DNA of 64,000 nucleotides from Pardosa pseudoannulata (lineage: Eukaryota > Arthropoda > Arachnida > Araneae > Lycosidae), in NCBI GenBank assembly GCA_032207245.1, contig CM063499.1:76671020-76735019 (forward strand), read 5' to 3'. How positions within the stretch are numbered: position 1 is the stretch's first letter; the number at the start of each line of letters is the position of its first letter. This document shows positions 11,481 through 23,252 of this stretch, piece by piece. The position numbers and the translations under genes were made by a program. Under the pieces are notes generated by a model. It ran no database searches and was not told the origin of the DNA. It saw only the letters and a list, made by a program, of their open reading frames with translations.

Positions 11481-12850
11481 ATAGTTTTTTATGATAAAGG
11501 CCCTCTAGTGGTTAATGCGAAATATGACAACTAACGCCACCTATCGGTTTGCTCGGTAAAAAAAATGTAAACTCTTAACACTTACATAGTGAGGTAACTG
11601 GACGTAGATGGACATACTAGATATTTTTTCTGTTATAATTTTAACAGCCCTCTAACGTCTAAAAAGAATGACCGACAACAACGCAATCTATCGTCCGTAT
11701 GGTAAAAAATTGTGAAAACTAATTTAACACTTATAAAGCGAGGTAACTGGGTACGGGTCTTGCACCCAATCCACCCCTCCATTTTGAAGCGAGGTAACTG
11801 GATGATGAGGTTTCGTACGCAACCCGCCTCCCTTCCAGGTAGCATTTCTTTTACAGTGTTTCAGTGTTTAGAAGCGCTCTGGTGGCCAAAAAGGAAACTG
11901 ACAACAACGCCATCTATCGTCCGTATGGTGCAAAAAAGTGTAGAAGCGAGTTTAGCATTTATGAAAGCGAGGTAACTGGGTATGAGATTTGTACCCAACC
12001 CACCCTCCCTTCGAGGTAGCATTTCTTTTATAGTTTTTCAATGTCTAGAAGCCCTCTAGCGGCCAAAAAGAAAACCGATAACAACGCCATCTATCGTCCT
12101 CCACGTTAAAGAGAAATTCTGGAAACGAATTTAGCATTTATTGAAGCGAGATAACTGGGTGTCTGATTTGTACCCAACCCGACCTCCCTTCCAGGTAGCA
12201 TTTCTTTTATAGTTTTTCAGTGTTTAGCAGCCCTTAGCGGTCAAAAAGACCGACAACAACGATATATTGTTCACGTGGTAAACAAAAATTTTGGAAACGA
12301 ATTTAACATTTAGAAAGTGAGGTATCTGGGTACGAAATTCTTTCCCAATCCGCCCTTCCTTCTAGGTACAGTTTATTTTACAGTTTTTCAGTGTTTAAAA
12401 GCCCTCTAGTGGCCAAAAAGGAAACCGACAAAACGCCACCTATCGTCTCCACAATAAAAGCATTTTCAGGTAAGATCTTATTCCTAGAGAATAGGGTAAC
12501 TAGGCATGATAAATATCTGCAACCCAAACACTTCTTTTTATATTTATGTTAAAGGCCCTCTAGTTGCTGTGAAGAAATCCCACAGCAATGCCGCCTATCA
12601 CAAGCACGATGAAAAAAAAACCATACGCATGGTAGAAAACAAATCCTGGCCAAAGTTTAAATCAAGAGAGTAGGGTATGGGAGGGTCCCCAAACCGTCCT
12701 CCCTTCTGGGTACTGTTTCTTGTATATTTATGATAAAAGTCTTCTAGCGACTGAAAAGAAATCCGTCAACAACTATATTATTGATTGTACATTTTAAACA
12801 CAAATTTTGAAAATGATTACATTTAGGAAGTGTAACTGGGCAACAACCTC
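11480..12850. repeat. Tandem array, ~178-bp unit, about eight decayed units
   Basis: The core CCCTCTAG(T/C)GGCCAAAAAG...CAACAACGCCATCTATCG recurs, with variants, near 11501, 11648, 11875, 12052, 12231, 12402, 12556 and 12740. The central intervals are 177, 179 and 171 bases. Each unit also has GAGGTAACTGGGTA...TTGTACCCAACCC and AGGTAGCATTTCTTTTA. A shorter version of the same array is at 52790-53110. The 87- and 70-residue frames here run in opposite directions through the units and are not genes. Confidence 0.85.
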
Positions 12851-13241
12851 TTGTTGTTTAGCTTCACTATAGCAGAGCGTACTTATTAAATTGTGTAAGA
12901 TCCTGAAGAAAACTCATGCAACATGGTAAGGTAGAGTGATACTAACCGTCCTCCTTTAGTAAGCAGTTCATTTTTTACTTTATTGCTTCTAGCCGTCAGC
13001 ATTCCAATAACACTATAGTCTGCGTCCTCTGTTGGATTTTTTCGTCACACTATAGAAGAACATTCTGATCAAATTGTATACAATATATAGGAGAACCCAA
13101 TTGGCTTTAAGCGATACCAATTAATCGATCAATACTTTCTATGAACAGAACTGTAGTGCTACGATATCGCGATCCAGAGGGAGATTAAATCGACTTCGTA
13201 CGTTACTACCACATGGAAACTCGACAAAGTTAGCTATAAGG

Positions 13242-13420
13242 CGATTTCACGCAGTAGGACAAATTCTCAAATTATGACAATTCTGGCTTTAGTTTCAAAC
13301 GGAAGGGCAGTTTATAGCTTGTCTATTAGCTGTTGTAACCATGAAAATGAATGGGAAGGGCATTACAGTAGTTCGTGACGTTGCGACAAACTGCCTTATT
13401 CTATTGGTTGATTCTTTTAA
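13242..13420. repeat. C repeat, short copy
   Basis: It begins CGATTTCACGCAGTAGGACAA and continues through AAACGGAAGGGCAGTTTAT and AATGGGAAGGGCATTACAGT. Longer copies start at 25908, 27051 and 59454. Similarity is lost after TCTATTGG. Confidence 0.8.
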
Positions 13421-14009
13421 ATCAGTTTTCAGTTGGTAAGATAGCATACAAAGAGGATAAAAATGGAGATAATAGATGTAAGTATCGTCTTGGCAACTAG
13501 AGAGCACCAGCTTCATATATCCACAGTAATAATTTGTTCGATATGTGGGGCACAATAAGACACTGATTTCAGTTGACTAACAACAACAACAAAAACTTAA
13601 ATATTCTACTATAATTGGAAATGTTTTTTTAAAGTGCTGAAAATTTATAAGTACTTAAAAAAAGTTATACACAAATAGCCATAGTTTCAAAACATCAACA
13701 TCGATGAGACTATTGAAGTAGGTTCAATAAAGAGATAGAAAACTGTTGTAACTCTAGGTCTTTTGAAATATTCTCTAGGACCGATAGTCCGGCAGATTTG
13801 CTATTATTTCGCTTCTTTGTACAAGTTTTTAAAAATGCAATGTTCTCATAGCAAGATTCCGGATGACTGCTCTAACTGGATCTATTTCAGTACCACGATG
13901 TACCAATTCATTGATATAGTACCCTGCATATGGACTGAAGGGTTTTGTTTTGTACTGTTTGCCCTCAATTCCCAAACTGAGACTGCATACAAAAGTATGA
14001 ACCTCAGTT

Positions 14010-14402
14010 TGGGTTGGTCTGGAGAGCTACGGTTAACCGTTCAACACTTCAGGGCGAATGAGACGGGGACGTACTGTCGTCGCGGACCAATAACACAAAC
14101 AAAAAACGAAGACTATAACATTTGTCTTTAAACTTATTTTAATCATCATGCCAGCAGCAACGTGCAGCCATCACTCCCAAAAAGTTCTCCTCCATAAAAC
14201 TAAACTAAAATAGTGTTGCCACAAAAATGCAACTGAATTATACTACAGAAATAAAACATAGCACACGAAGCATAAAACATAACAGTACAAAATGTAACAC
14301 ATTGAGTTCGAGTATAAACACAAAACAAAATACAAAACATTAATAAATGATTCAAACACCTACTACTTAAAGCCAATTCCGAGCGTCTACAACATCCATG
14401 CG
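14010..14402 (-). repeat. Minus-strand SINE remnants in two pieces
   Basis: Bases 14010-14080 resemble the complement of a SINE tail (GGTTTG...AGCTACGG...GGGCGAATGAGACGGGGACGTACT). Bases 14369-14402 (CTTAAAGCCAATTCCGAGCG, then CATCCATGCG) are the next part of the same SINE. About 290 bases of unrelated sequence lie between, so the SINE was split or its order is accidental. Confidence 0.5.
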
Positions 14403-15579
14403 TCTATTGCTGTACAAGAGGTATGCTAAGATCTTAAATGAAGATGATAGCCATTCCTATAGATATAGAAAGTTAAACAATGGTATCGGATCCATAGAAA
14501 TATGAAAATTCTAAAGTACATGTATTTGGAAAGTCCACCTAACTTTTTTTCCGTTTAAGAAACATTTAATATAAGCGAACGAATCTTGCCTTAAAAATAA
14601 AGTATTAGGATTTCAGTTTTAAAATACTCCGTATTTACCTTCAGGATTCTGAAAATACAACCGAAAAGAAATTTATTAGATATGTGCATTTGGAGTAGAC
14701 ACATACGCTAGTAAATTTCCATTAGGTACAGGACATATCCCAAATAATCTCAAACTAGAATGTGCATGAAAAATTCTAAATACAACATATTTTAAATGAA
14801 TATCAAATTCAGAAACACTAACGGTTATGAAAATTTAGAATCTTTAATGAACGTGTTCATTATTTTTGATAGTAAAATGAAGGAAGAAGAAAATTTTTAA
14901 ATAATATCTGACGATGTTAAGTTTTTCAGAAAGATTAAAGATCAGAAAGGTTAAAACAGTCTTTAATTATCTATTTCCATACTGATGGTAGATATATTGC
15001 CCATTATTACATTCAGTCAAACTACACGAATAAATTTTTTAAATACTTTAATAAAGCACAACTAAATAAATTAATGTCGCCCCATCTGCGAAAGGAAGCA
15101 ACGCTTTCGAATATAACACTTTTCAATTTGAACACATTCTGCGAGAGTAGTAATAGTTCATTATAGTCTAGTACAATTAATTCTTCACAACAGTCATAAT
15201 TTCATAACTTGACTCAAACTGCGTTAAGTTTCACTGGAATAAGTCTACAATCCATTCTAAAACTACTGCTTTATTTTTAACCGTTTTTATCAACTTCATT
15301 TGTATCAGTATTTTTAAATTAATTTTTAACTACCTTTCTAAATAGCTAGAGATTAGAGACTTTGCACATAAGTTCTTGTGACAATACAATTTTCAATCAA
15401 ATTAGAATGAAGCAAAAGAGCTTTTTAATATTCCTAAATTCTGGAAACTATATGACTAATTACATTTTAATAATAAAAATAAGATTAAAGCATCCCATTT
15501 TGGGTCTTTTATCAAAATATTTTGTTATTAATTCAGATTTTCTTTTTTTAACAACATACTTTTGCTGTGATACACCATG

Positions 15580-15672
15580 AAAAAAGTAACTAAAAGTGAC
15601 TGTTTACTTAAAAAAGTGACTAAAAGTGATCAATTGTAAAAAAAGTGACTAAAGGTGAGAAAAGTGACAGAA
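15580..15672. repeat. Short tandem repeat, AGTGACTAAAAGTGA-like
   Basis: Three to four imperfect units of AAAAAGTGACTAAAAGTGA separated by short spacers. Non-coding. Confidence 0.7.
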
Positions 15673-17530
15673 TTGCAAGCCTGCGATTGTACTGCTAAAC
15701 ACCTTTACCGCACAAACATCTATAACATCCCCTTGTGCACTTAGTGCATGCGTAATTTTGAAATGAACAAAGACCACCCTAAAAAGTGTTCATCTTTGAA
15801 ACAGAAAAATCCCAAAGTAATTAATCTGGAACCACGATTGTAGTCTATTCCCTGAATATAAAATTATATAACACACTTAAAATATCTAAGTATTCGGGTT
15901 AAATAATTTTGAGTTATGTTTTGCGGTAAGCAAAATCCCGAAAAACTCAATTATGAGAAAAATGAAAAAAACTTAAGATATTAGAAAAACTATGTAAACA
16001 CTTATGCCTTAAAATACAAATATTTTTTAAAGCCCGCCTTGTTTTCTTTGCAAGATAGTGATTATTTTCTTTCTGGATGTTCGTAATATATTCTAAGGCT
16101 TTATTTTGCAAAGAGTAGACTGCTATTTTTAAGTAGGTAATATAAGTTAGACCCTATAAAAATCAATATAATTCCAAAATGAATAATTATATCATTAATT
16201 TATAACTTACTTAATGTTTCAAAGAATATTCTTTATGTAATGGACTTTTATTATTGTGATCATAAACATATCTGCGAATCTATGAGAATTTGAGTACAAC
16301 ACATTACGAAAGTTCCCGAACATTTCATGCGTTCTATGAATTCAACGGCTGAAAATCACAATTAGTCTGTAATTAATCTTGATATTTGTCCATTTTATTT
16401 CTACATATTTATGTAATATACATGTAAAATATCAAATCCTATGAATTTTAATTTATTGAGATATGTTATGATTAATGATTAAAATGGACAAAAAATGCTA
16501 TTTTGAGAAAAGTCAGAAAATATGTTTTATGCAAGAATTTCAAAATATGTGTATCTTGATATAAAAAAAAACACCAGATTTATGAACCTTAACCCCTCTT
16601 GTTTAAAATTCAATATGTTTTTCTCTTCCTAAGTGCTCGTTAGTACTTTTTTTTAAGTTTCGGGGTGAAGTGGAGGGTAGCATCATATATTTTACTATGA
16701 TCTAAGTGTTTATACCACTTCAAAGTTATATGCACAGAAATGAACTCTATAATTAAAACTGATAAAGCAGGGTTTAAAACCATTATTAAATTGGATGGAG
16801 TCATCATAGTCTGAGGATCTAGCTAACTAACTGTAATTGAAATATTTTCACGACTGTTGTTAGATTGACCGGCTTTGATAAATTTATTGCTGTAAAACTT
16901 TATTTCATGTGTTTTGAATACAGAATTAGGCATTTTAAAATATTAAAATAAAACTTCATTTGTATTACTTATAAAAACAAGAGCAATGTAACTGTAAAAT
17001 TTCAGAAGCACAAGAAAATTTGACAATGTATCCCTAAATTCATTGCGAGATTCTGATGCTAAATTCAAGAAAATGATGTTACCAGATTCTTTAAAAACAA
17101 TAATACTTATAAGCATGGATTATTTGGTCCAAGTTTAATAACATTTTAATTATATCAGAAGATTTTGTTGAAATTGACAAGAGTATAAAAGTTTTCAGGC
17201 GACTTCCGGTTCACAAAAGAGCACTTCCGGTATTAAAATTGACTTTGGACTTGCACTAAAAATGCTATAACTCTGGTTCTAAATGAGATACAAGCAAAGT
17301 TCAAGTGGTTATGTATAGATAACATATTGGATTTTAATAATATAATAAAATTTAAAAATTGATATTTGGGTCAAAATTCATGTTTTAAAGGTGTACAATG
17401 TCTTAATAAAGAATATAAACAACTTTCTGAGTTTACTAGTATGGAATTAGTAGAATGAGTTTTTCTTTTCTTTTCTTTTTTGTTTAAATAGAACTTTGAA
17501 TAAACATATTACAGTAAGTTTATAATCAGG

Positions 17531-17636
17531 TGTGGTGCAACGAGGAAGCAAAAATTGTGACAACTCAACTCTACTGTTATTCATTATTGGCTTGTATTCT
17601 AAAGATGAAATAAATATGTTTTTAGCCGCATCTACA
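17531..17636 (+). repeat. 5' LTR (106 bp)
   Basis: It starts TGTGGTGCAACGAGG and ends GCATCTACA, so it has TG...CA ends. It contains the poly(A) signal AATAAA (in GAAATAAATATG). It is identical to the 3' LTR except A versus C near the end (GCCGCA/GCCGCC). Confidence 0.9.
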
Positions 17637-17637
17637 C

Positions 17638-17650
17638 TGGTGACCTCGGA
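17638..17650 (+). promoter_or_regulatory. Primer-binding site of the LTR element
   Basis: TGGTGACCTCGGA lies one base after the 5' LTR, where a tRNA 3' end (complement, ending CCA) would prime minus-strand DNA synthesis. I do not name the tRNA. Confidence 0.7.
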
Positions 17651-17752
17651 CTTTGAACTTCAACCTTGGAAACTCAACCGTTATCAGTCAAGATATCAAA
17701 AATTATATAAAAGTGATCGGAAATCAAGGTACGTTTATTAAAGTAATTTAAA

Positions 17753-18581
17753 ATGTCTACCACTGAAGAAAAATCACCTACCTTGAAATCTAGATATCCC
17801 TAATGAAGTCAATCGAGTTGCAATTAAACCACCAAATTTTTGGCGAAACAAACCGAAACTATGGTTTTTACAGCTCGAAGCTCAATTTGCAAACAGCGGT
17901 ATTTCTCAAGATTCAACTAAGTATAATATTGTCGTCGCTGCTTTAGACGAAATTGTTTTAGATTTTGTAATTGATATTTTGTCCGATCCTCCGACAGATA
18001 ATAAGTATGAAACCTTGAAAACGGCTTTATTAAGCAGATTAACTGATACCGAGGAGTCGAGATTGAAATAACTCTCGACTGATTTAGAACTTGGCGACAA
18101 ACGGCCTTCCGATCTCCTAAGGCAAATGAAAAGCTTGGCAGGAAAATCTATTTCGGATGAAGTTATTAAATCTTTGTGGCTACAACGGCTTCCACAGCAA
18201 GCCCAAGCTATTTTATCAATAAGCAAAGATACTATTGATAATATTGCAGAGATGGCAGATAAAATTATCGTGGTTTACAGCACTTCTGAAATATGCCAAG
18301 TAGAGAAAGTTGGTTCATCGCCAACATCAAATTCTTCAGTCGATCGACATAAATTAGAAGAATTACAAGCAAATATAGCCGCATTAACAAAAAAATTTGA
18401 TGAATTTTCTCGAAATACTAGATCACGCAGCAGCAAATCTAGAGAATATGGTATCCGACCTAGATCAAAATCCAGATCAAATCGATATAAATTTTGTTGG
18501 TACCACCACAAATTTGGAAGGAATGCTAAAAAATGCCTAAAACCATGTCAGTTTAAAACGGAAGATCCGGAAAACCAATAA
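17753..18581 (+). pseudogene. gag: gag (structural protein) of the gypsy element, broken
   Basis: Gag would form the retrotransposon particle and bind its RNA. The ATG at 17753 (MSTTEEKSP) meets a stop at 17801. From about 17815 a different frame reads VAIKPPNFWR-N-KPKLWFLQLEAQF, the typical start of the capsid region in Mag-like gag. This frame is cut by TAA at 18069-18071 and then runs open from 18126 to 18581. The C-terminal part has an RS-rich basic stretch and one zinc knuckle of the form FCWYHHKFG-x5-KC-x3-C. The pol frame lies -1 relative to this frame near 18570-18581, consistent with frameshifted Gag-Pol. A frameshift plus two stops means no full-length Gag from this copy. Domain assignment is confident; exact ends less so. 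Confidence 0.85.
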
Positions 18582-21500
18582 GCCAATCGCTTGATGCGGC
18601 CAGCGATATTGGCGAGAAAAGTTGCCGCTTATATTTATATGATAAATCAACCGGAAAGCAATTTTTAATAGACACGGGAGCCGATATATCTGTAATTCCA
18701 TTAAATATGCAAAGAGATCGTAAAGCATCAGATTTTGTTTTATTTGCCGCCAATGGCTCAAAAATTCAAACTTTTGGCACCAAAACGCTAAAATTAGATC
18801 TTGGACTTCGTCGCCAATTTACTTTGTCATTCACAATAGCAAATGTCTCAAAAGCTATTATTGGAGCAGATTTTATCAAAAAGTTCGGTTTATTAGTTGA
18901 TTTGAAAAGAAAATGCCTTATTGATCCACTAACATCATTGTCTTCATTTGGCAAAATAGCTACATTTCCAAATTTTTCTCTCACTACGATAGCTTCTGCA
19001 ACATATGACTCATCAATATCTAGTCTTCTTATTGAATTCAAGGAAATCACAAGGCCGAATTGTCTGATTAAGGACCCTAAGCATTTTGTCACTCATCACA
19101 TCATAACGAAAAGCCCTCCTGTCACATCAAAAGTTCGTCGCCTCGCACCTGACAAGCTCAAGATAGCAAAAGAGGAATTCTCATATATGTTGGAACAGGG
19201 AATATGCAGACATTCAAGCAGTCCTTGGGCCAACCCATTACATCTTGTACTAAAGAAAACAGGTGGTTGGAGACCTTGCGGGGACTATAGAGCTTTGAAT
19301 GCTGTTACCCAACCTGACAGATACCCCATTCCGCACCTACATGACATTACTCAAAATTTATATGGATGTAAAGTTTTTTCCACTCTTGATTTAGAAAGAG
19401 CTTACCACCAGATTCCTGTTGAACCATCTGATATAGAAAAAACAGCCATTTGTACACCTTTCGGTTTATTTGAGTTCACAAGAATGACTTTCGGTTTACG
19501 CAATGCAGCCCAAACCTTTCAACGATTTCTTCATTCTGTGTTACGGGGCTTAGATTTTTGCTTTAGTTACCTTGATGATATTCTCATCGCATCGAAGGAT
19601 GAAGTTCAGCACCTTAATCATCTTAGGCAAGTTTTTCAACGTCTTCAAGATGCTGGTCTGATATTAAAGGTTTCAAAATGCAAATTCTCCCTAACCGAAG
19701 TAAATTTTTTAGACAATCGAATTTCTTCAAATGGTATCAAACCAACAAAGGAAAGAATAAAAGTTATCGAAGATTTCAAGCTTCCTGAAACAGTCAAACA
19801 ATTAAGAAGATTTTTGGGAATTATCAATTTTTATAGAAGATTTATTCCTCATGCAGCACAACACCAAGCAATCTTGTACGATTATTTAAAAAGTAGCAAA
19901 AAGAATGATAATCGGATTCTCAAATGGACTAACGAAACTAGAGAAGCCTTTACAATTTCAAAAGAGTTGTTGAAATCTGCAACATATTTAGCTCACCCTG
20001 TACCATCTGCTAAACTTGCTCTCATGACAGATGCCTCCGATGTAGCATTAGGTGGAGTTGTGCAACAATTTGTAGATAATGACTGGCAACCACTTGGCTT
20101 CTTTTCCGTAAGACTGACACCAACGCAAAGATATTATAGCACATATGATCGAGAACTGCTTGCTGCGTATTCGTCCATTAAGCATTTTCGATACTTGTTA
20201 GAAGGTCGTGAATTTACTTTATTCACTGATCACAAACCACTCGTTTATGCGTTCCGTCAAAATTTGGAAAAGGTATCTCCACGTCAACAAATCCCGATGC
20301 TGGCATGGATGTTTGTAGCCGTTCGGAATCGGCTTTAAACTGTAGGTCCCGGTCTCATTAGCCCTCGTGTGCAAAACAGTAGACCGTAGCACTCCAAACC
20401 AAACCAAACCACGTCAACAAAGGTATTTAGAATTTATTAGTCAGTTCACATTAGACATTCAACACATTTCTGGGAAAGACAATATTGTTGCTGATGCTTT
20501 ATCTAGACTGGATGAAATTAAAATTTCATCCCAAATTGATTACAAATCCATAGCTAAAGCTGAAAAAATAGATACGGAGTTAAAAGAAATAATTATATCA
20601 CAAAACTCTTCTTTGAAAATCGAAAAAATCGCAGTTTTTGGCTCTAATTTTGAATTATATTGTGATACTTCAACTAAAGCTATAAAACCATTTATTCCAG
20701 TCAACTTCAGGAAAATAATATTCCATAGTATTCATGATCTTTCACACCCCCGAATTAAAGCAACTCTTAGATTAATATCATCAAAATTTGTTTGGCCATC
20801 CATCAACAAGGATATTCGCAATTGGACAAAAAGTTGTTTAAAATGCCAAAAATCTAAAATAACTAAACATGTCCACACACCATTACAAAGTTATCCTCCT
20901 GCAAGCCAAAGATTTCAGCAAATTAATCTAGATCTTATCGGTCCTTTACCACCATCAGAAGGATTTCGTTATTGTCTTACAATAATTGACCGCTATACAC
21001 GATGGGCAAAGGCTATTCCTCTACCTGACATCCGAGCAGAAACAGTAGCTGATGCTTTATTGAAAAATTGGATCGCCCGTTATGGCATTCCAACTGTAAT
21101 GACAACAGACCAAGGTTCTCAATTTGAATCTCAACTATTCGGAGAACTTTCAAAATTTTTTGGTTTTAAAAGAAATAGAACAACTGCATATCACCCGCAA
21201 GCTAACGGTTGTATCGAACGTTGGCATAGAACACTGAAAGCCAGTATCATGTGCCACGAGAACCCAAGATGGACGAAATCACTTCCAATTATTCTACTTG
21301 GTTTACGCACAGTGTGGCGGGATGATTTTCATGCCACTCCGGCTGAACTACTCTACGGTGAAAATATAAAATTACCATGCGATTTCCTTCATAATTCAAG
21401 CTTTCAACCACAATCTGAGTTTGTCCAGAATTTGAAAAGAACCATGGAAGTCTTTAAACCCGTTCCCTTTCACAATCATTCAAGCCAAAAAGCATTTGTT

Positions 21501-21878
21501 TTCAAGGACTTAAGAACTTGTTCACATGTTTTTGTTCGTACTGATAGTTCTCGTCGTAGTTTACAACAACCTTATCAGGGACCATATAAAGTTGAAAAGA
21601 GAACAGATAAAGTTTTCACTTTAAAAATAAATCAAAAAGAGGTTAACGTTTCTGTAGATAGAATAAAGCCTTATTTTTCTGACAATTCTACAGAACCTGA
21701 TGTGATTTCCAAAATTCCAGCAAGTGTCAAAAACACTTCAGTAGCTGTATCACGTACTGCAAAATCAGAAGCTTCTTCGACCAAGCAAGTCATCGGTAAA
21801 AAAAGAGTAAAATTTGATTCTCCCAAACTAGTGACAAGATCTGGACGACCGGTCCACATTCCATCTCGTTACAAGTGA
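18570..21878 (+). pseudogene. pol: pol polyprotein (protease, RT, RNase H, integrase), interrupted by a SINE
   Basis: The order is protease, with active-site DTGA at 18671-18682; reverse transcriptase, with the GGWRP and [11 protein letters not shown] motifs and catalytic YLDDIL at about 19568-19585; RNase H, starting at [10 protein letters not shown] near 20026; and integrase. The integrase has an HHCC zinc motif (H near 20732/20744, C at 20835 and 20844), a D-x58-D-x35-E triad (codons at 20931, 21108 and 21216) and a C-terminal GPY/F-type module (QGPYKV). A 120-bp SINE with its target duplication is inserted at 20291-20410, between RNase H and integrase. The 130 bases gained explain the change of frame, so the enzyme is split into 18707-20338 and about 20409-21878. 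Apart from the SINE I noticed no other stop in pol. No chromodomain or env follows. Confidence 0.93.
20291..20410 (+). mobile_element. 5'-truncated SINE inside pol
   Basis: It carries GATGCTGGCATGGATGTTTG, CCGTTCGGAATCGGC, GTCTCATTAGCCCTCGTG and the tail CACTCCAAACCAAACC, and lacks the tRNA-like head. It is flanked by direct repeats ACGTCAACAA (20281-20290 and 20411-20420; up to 13 bases if the shared neighbours are counted). Removing one repeat plus the SINE (130 bp) restores the pol frame relation. Confidence 0.93.
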
Positions 21879-21905
21879 CATTCTTCATCGTTCGAGTAGC
21901 TCACT

Positions 21906-21921
21906 AGGGGGGGGGGAGTAC
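21906..21921 (+). promoter_or_regulatory. Polypurine tract of the LTR element
   Basis: AGGGGGGGGGGAGTAC lies immediately upstream of the 3' LTR. This is the expected primer for plus-strand DNA synthesis. Confidence 0.75.
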
Positions 21922-22027
21922 TGTGGTGCAACGAGGAAGCAAAAATTGTGACAACTCAACTCTACTGTTATTCATTATTGGCTTGTATTCTAAAGATGAA
22001 ATAAATATGTTTTTAGCCGCCTCTACA
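21922..22027 (+). repeat. 3' LTR (106 bp)
   Basis: TGTGGTGCAACGAGG...CCTCTACA, with one mismatch to the 5' LTR. It includes the AATAAA signal. Confidence 0.9.
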
Positions 22028-22980
22028 CCGGTATAACTTCAAGCTACTTCAATGTAGCTTATCTCATGTGACGTGAATACATGGTCGATGTATAAAATGC
22101 AAAAAATAAATACTAGCAATAGCAAATTTCCCGAAATAAAACCATTTTTATAAAATGGCACAATTCAGAATTATGTACCGCCTGCGAAACGCTGATCTAA
22201 ATAGCACGATATTTTAAAGAATTGTGAAGGATGAAATTTAGTTGACACTAAAATAAGATTTAAATTCAGACTAGATATGCGATAGATATAAAAAGTGCAA
22301 TTACAATTAACGAAACTATACAAGTTTCTATAAGAAATTAAAACACTGACTAGCAGTTGTAATGTCAAATAGTTAATTAACTAATGTAATAAATTATTTA
22401 TAAGTTAAATAGTTAATTAACAAGAAACATCTTCAGATGGCTAAATTCGCCCATATTAAACACGACATCTACTAGGACTAAAATAATACTAGGAAAAATT
22501 GACTTACCCTTGAAATTCAGCTCTTAATCTTCGATGCTTTGAGATTTTCAGTATTCTAGTTATCCATGCTGCCAAGTGTAAGGCCTTTATTAACGAAACT
22601 TCACTGGCCACATGCTCATAGTCTTAGCTTTGACTATAAGCAAACTGTAGAACAAACCACAAACCGTATAAAATAGTTAGAATTCTTGAACGAGTGCGAC
22701 GTAAACGTCTCAAGTGGCCATTTTTTCCAGTAGAAATTAGAAATACATCAAAAAAAAAAAATGTGCGGTCATTTGATATCCAAATAAACTCCCTCTTAAA
22801 TTGAAAAAAATCTTTGATTTCAGGTAGAATTTCGTCCTTTTCATGACGTGCAAGCCACAGTATTAAAGTACGAAATTGTAATTCACCAAGTAAATTCGTA
22901 CTTGAAAACAAAATATTCCTTCAAAAAGAACATACGAGAACACAAAAGTAACACTATAATGACGACCCGGTACAATTAAA
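22028..22980. other. Intergenic AT-rich DNA, no gene seen
   Basis: The two short minus-strand frames here (about 65 and 95 residues) have no recognisable family features. I see no repeat shared with the rest of the window. Confidence 0.5.
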
Positions 22981-22981
22981 C

Positions 22982-23252
22982 TGAAGCATAACATGGAGCT
23001 TCTCTTCGCTGAATAAAAAAAAAATTTGCATAAGCTTCTTACTTCTTAACTCAATAGTGCATCGAAGATTTATTTTAAAAACATAAATATGTACTTAAAA
23101 ATCAAAATTATTTTCAAGATCATTTTTTTTATAAACATTAAACTTTTATTCAGAATAGTGAAATTTAAAAAAATCTCAGAATTTTTTGCTTTGATAGGGG
23201 ATTACTTTGTTGCCAGTCGGTTTGCACCGGGGCCATATTGGCCCCGGTGCAA
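22982..23252. repeat. Segment repeated after the assembly gap, ending in a palindrome
   Basis: 22982-23230 matches 26792-27027 with few differences (AACATGGAGCTTCTCT..., GTTGCCAGTCGGTTTGCACC). Bases 23222-23252 form an inverted repeat: arms TTGCACCGGGGCCA and TGGCCCCGGTGCAA around TAT. This is a striking GC-rich hairpin in AT-rich DNA. Confidence 0.85.

Larger units (their letters stand above)
13421..17530. other. Intergenic AT-rich DNA with SINE fragments, no gene seen
   Basis: A 122-residue frame at 13763-14131 includes SINE tail sequence and has no family features. The rest, to the LTR element, contains no coding frame I can support. Confidence 0.55.
17531..22027 (+). mobile_element. Ty3/gypsy LTR retrotransposon (Mag-like), gag and pol broken
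   Basis: A 4497-bp element with 106-bp LTRs (17531-17636 and 21922-22027), a primer-binding site, gag, pol with protease-RT-RNase H-integrase order, and a G-rich polypurine tract before the 3' LTR. No env-like frame is present. The very short LTRs and the gag zinc-knuckle style (C-x3-H with a K-C-x3-C end) resemble the Mag lineage. The outer flanks (CAGG left, CCGG right) are at best an imperfect target duplication. The LTRs differ at one position, so insertion looks recent, yet gag has stops and pol carries a SINE. This copy is not autonomous. Confidence 0.93.

Noticed and set aside
11480..12850. CRISPR-like array
   Set aside because: The units are ~178 bp, diverge along their whole length and have no short identical repeats with unique spacers. 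The genome is eukaryotic.
13763..14131. A 122-residue frame as a host gene
   Set aside because: Its C-terminal third translates SINE tail sequence, and the rest shows no domain, start context or conserved partner.
18275..18761. Minus-strand frames of 66-78 residues across gag and pol
   Set aside because: They are antisense to well-supported gag/pol domains and have no family features.
21879..22027. An env gene for the LTR element
   Set aside because: Only 43 bases separate the end of pol from the 3' LTR, so no env is present.
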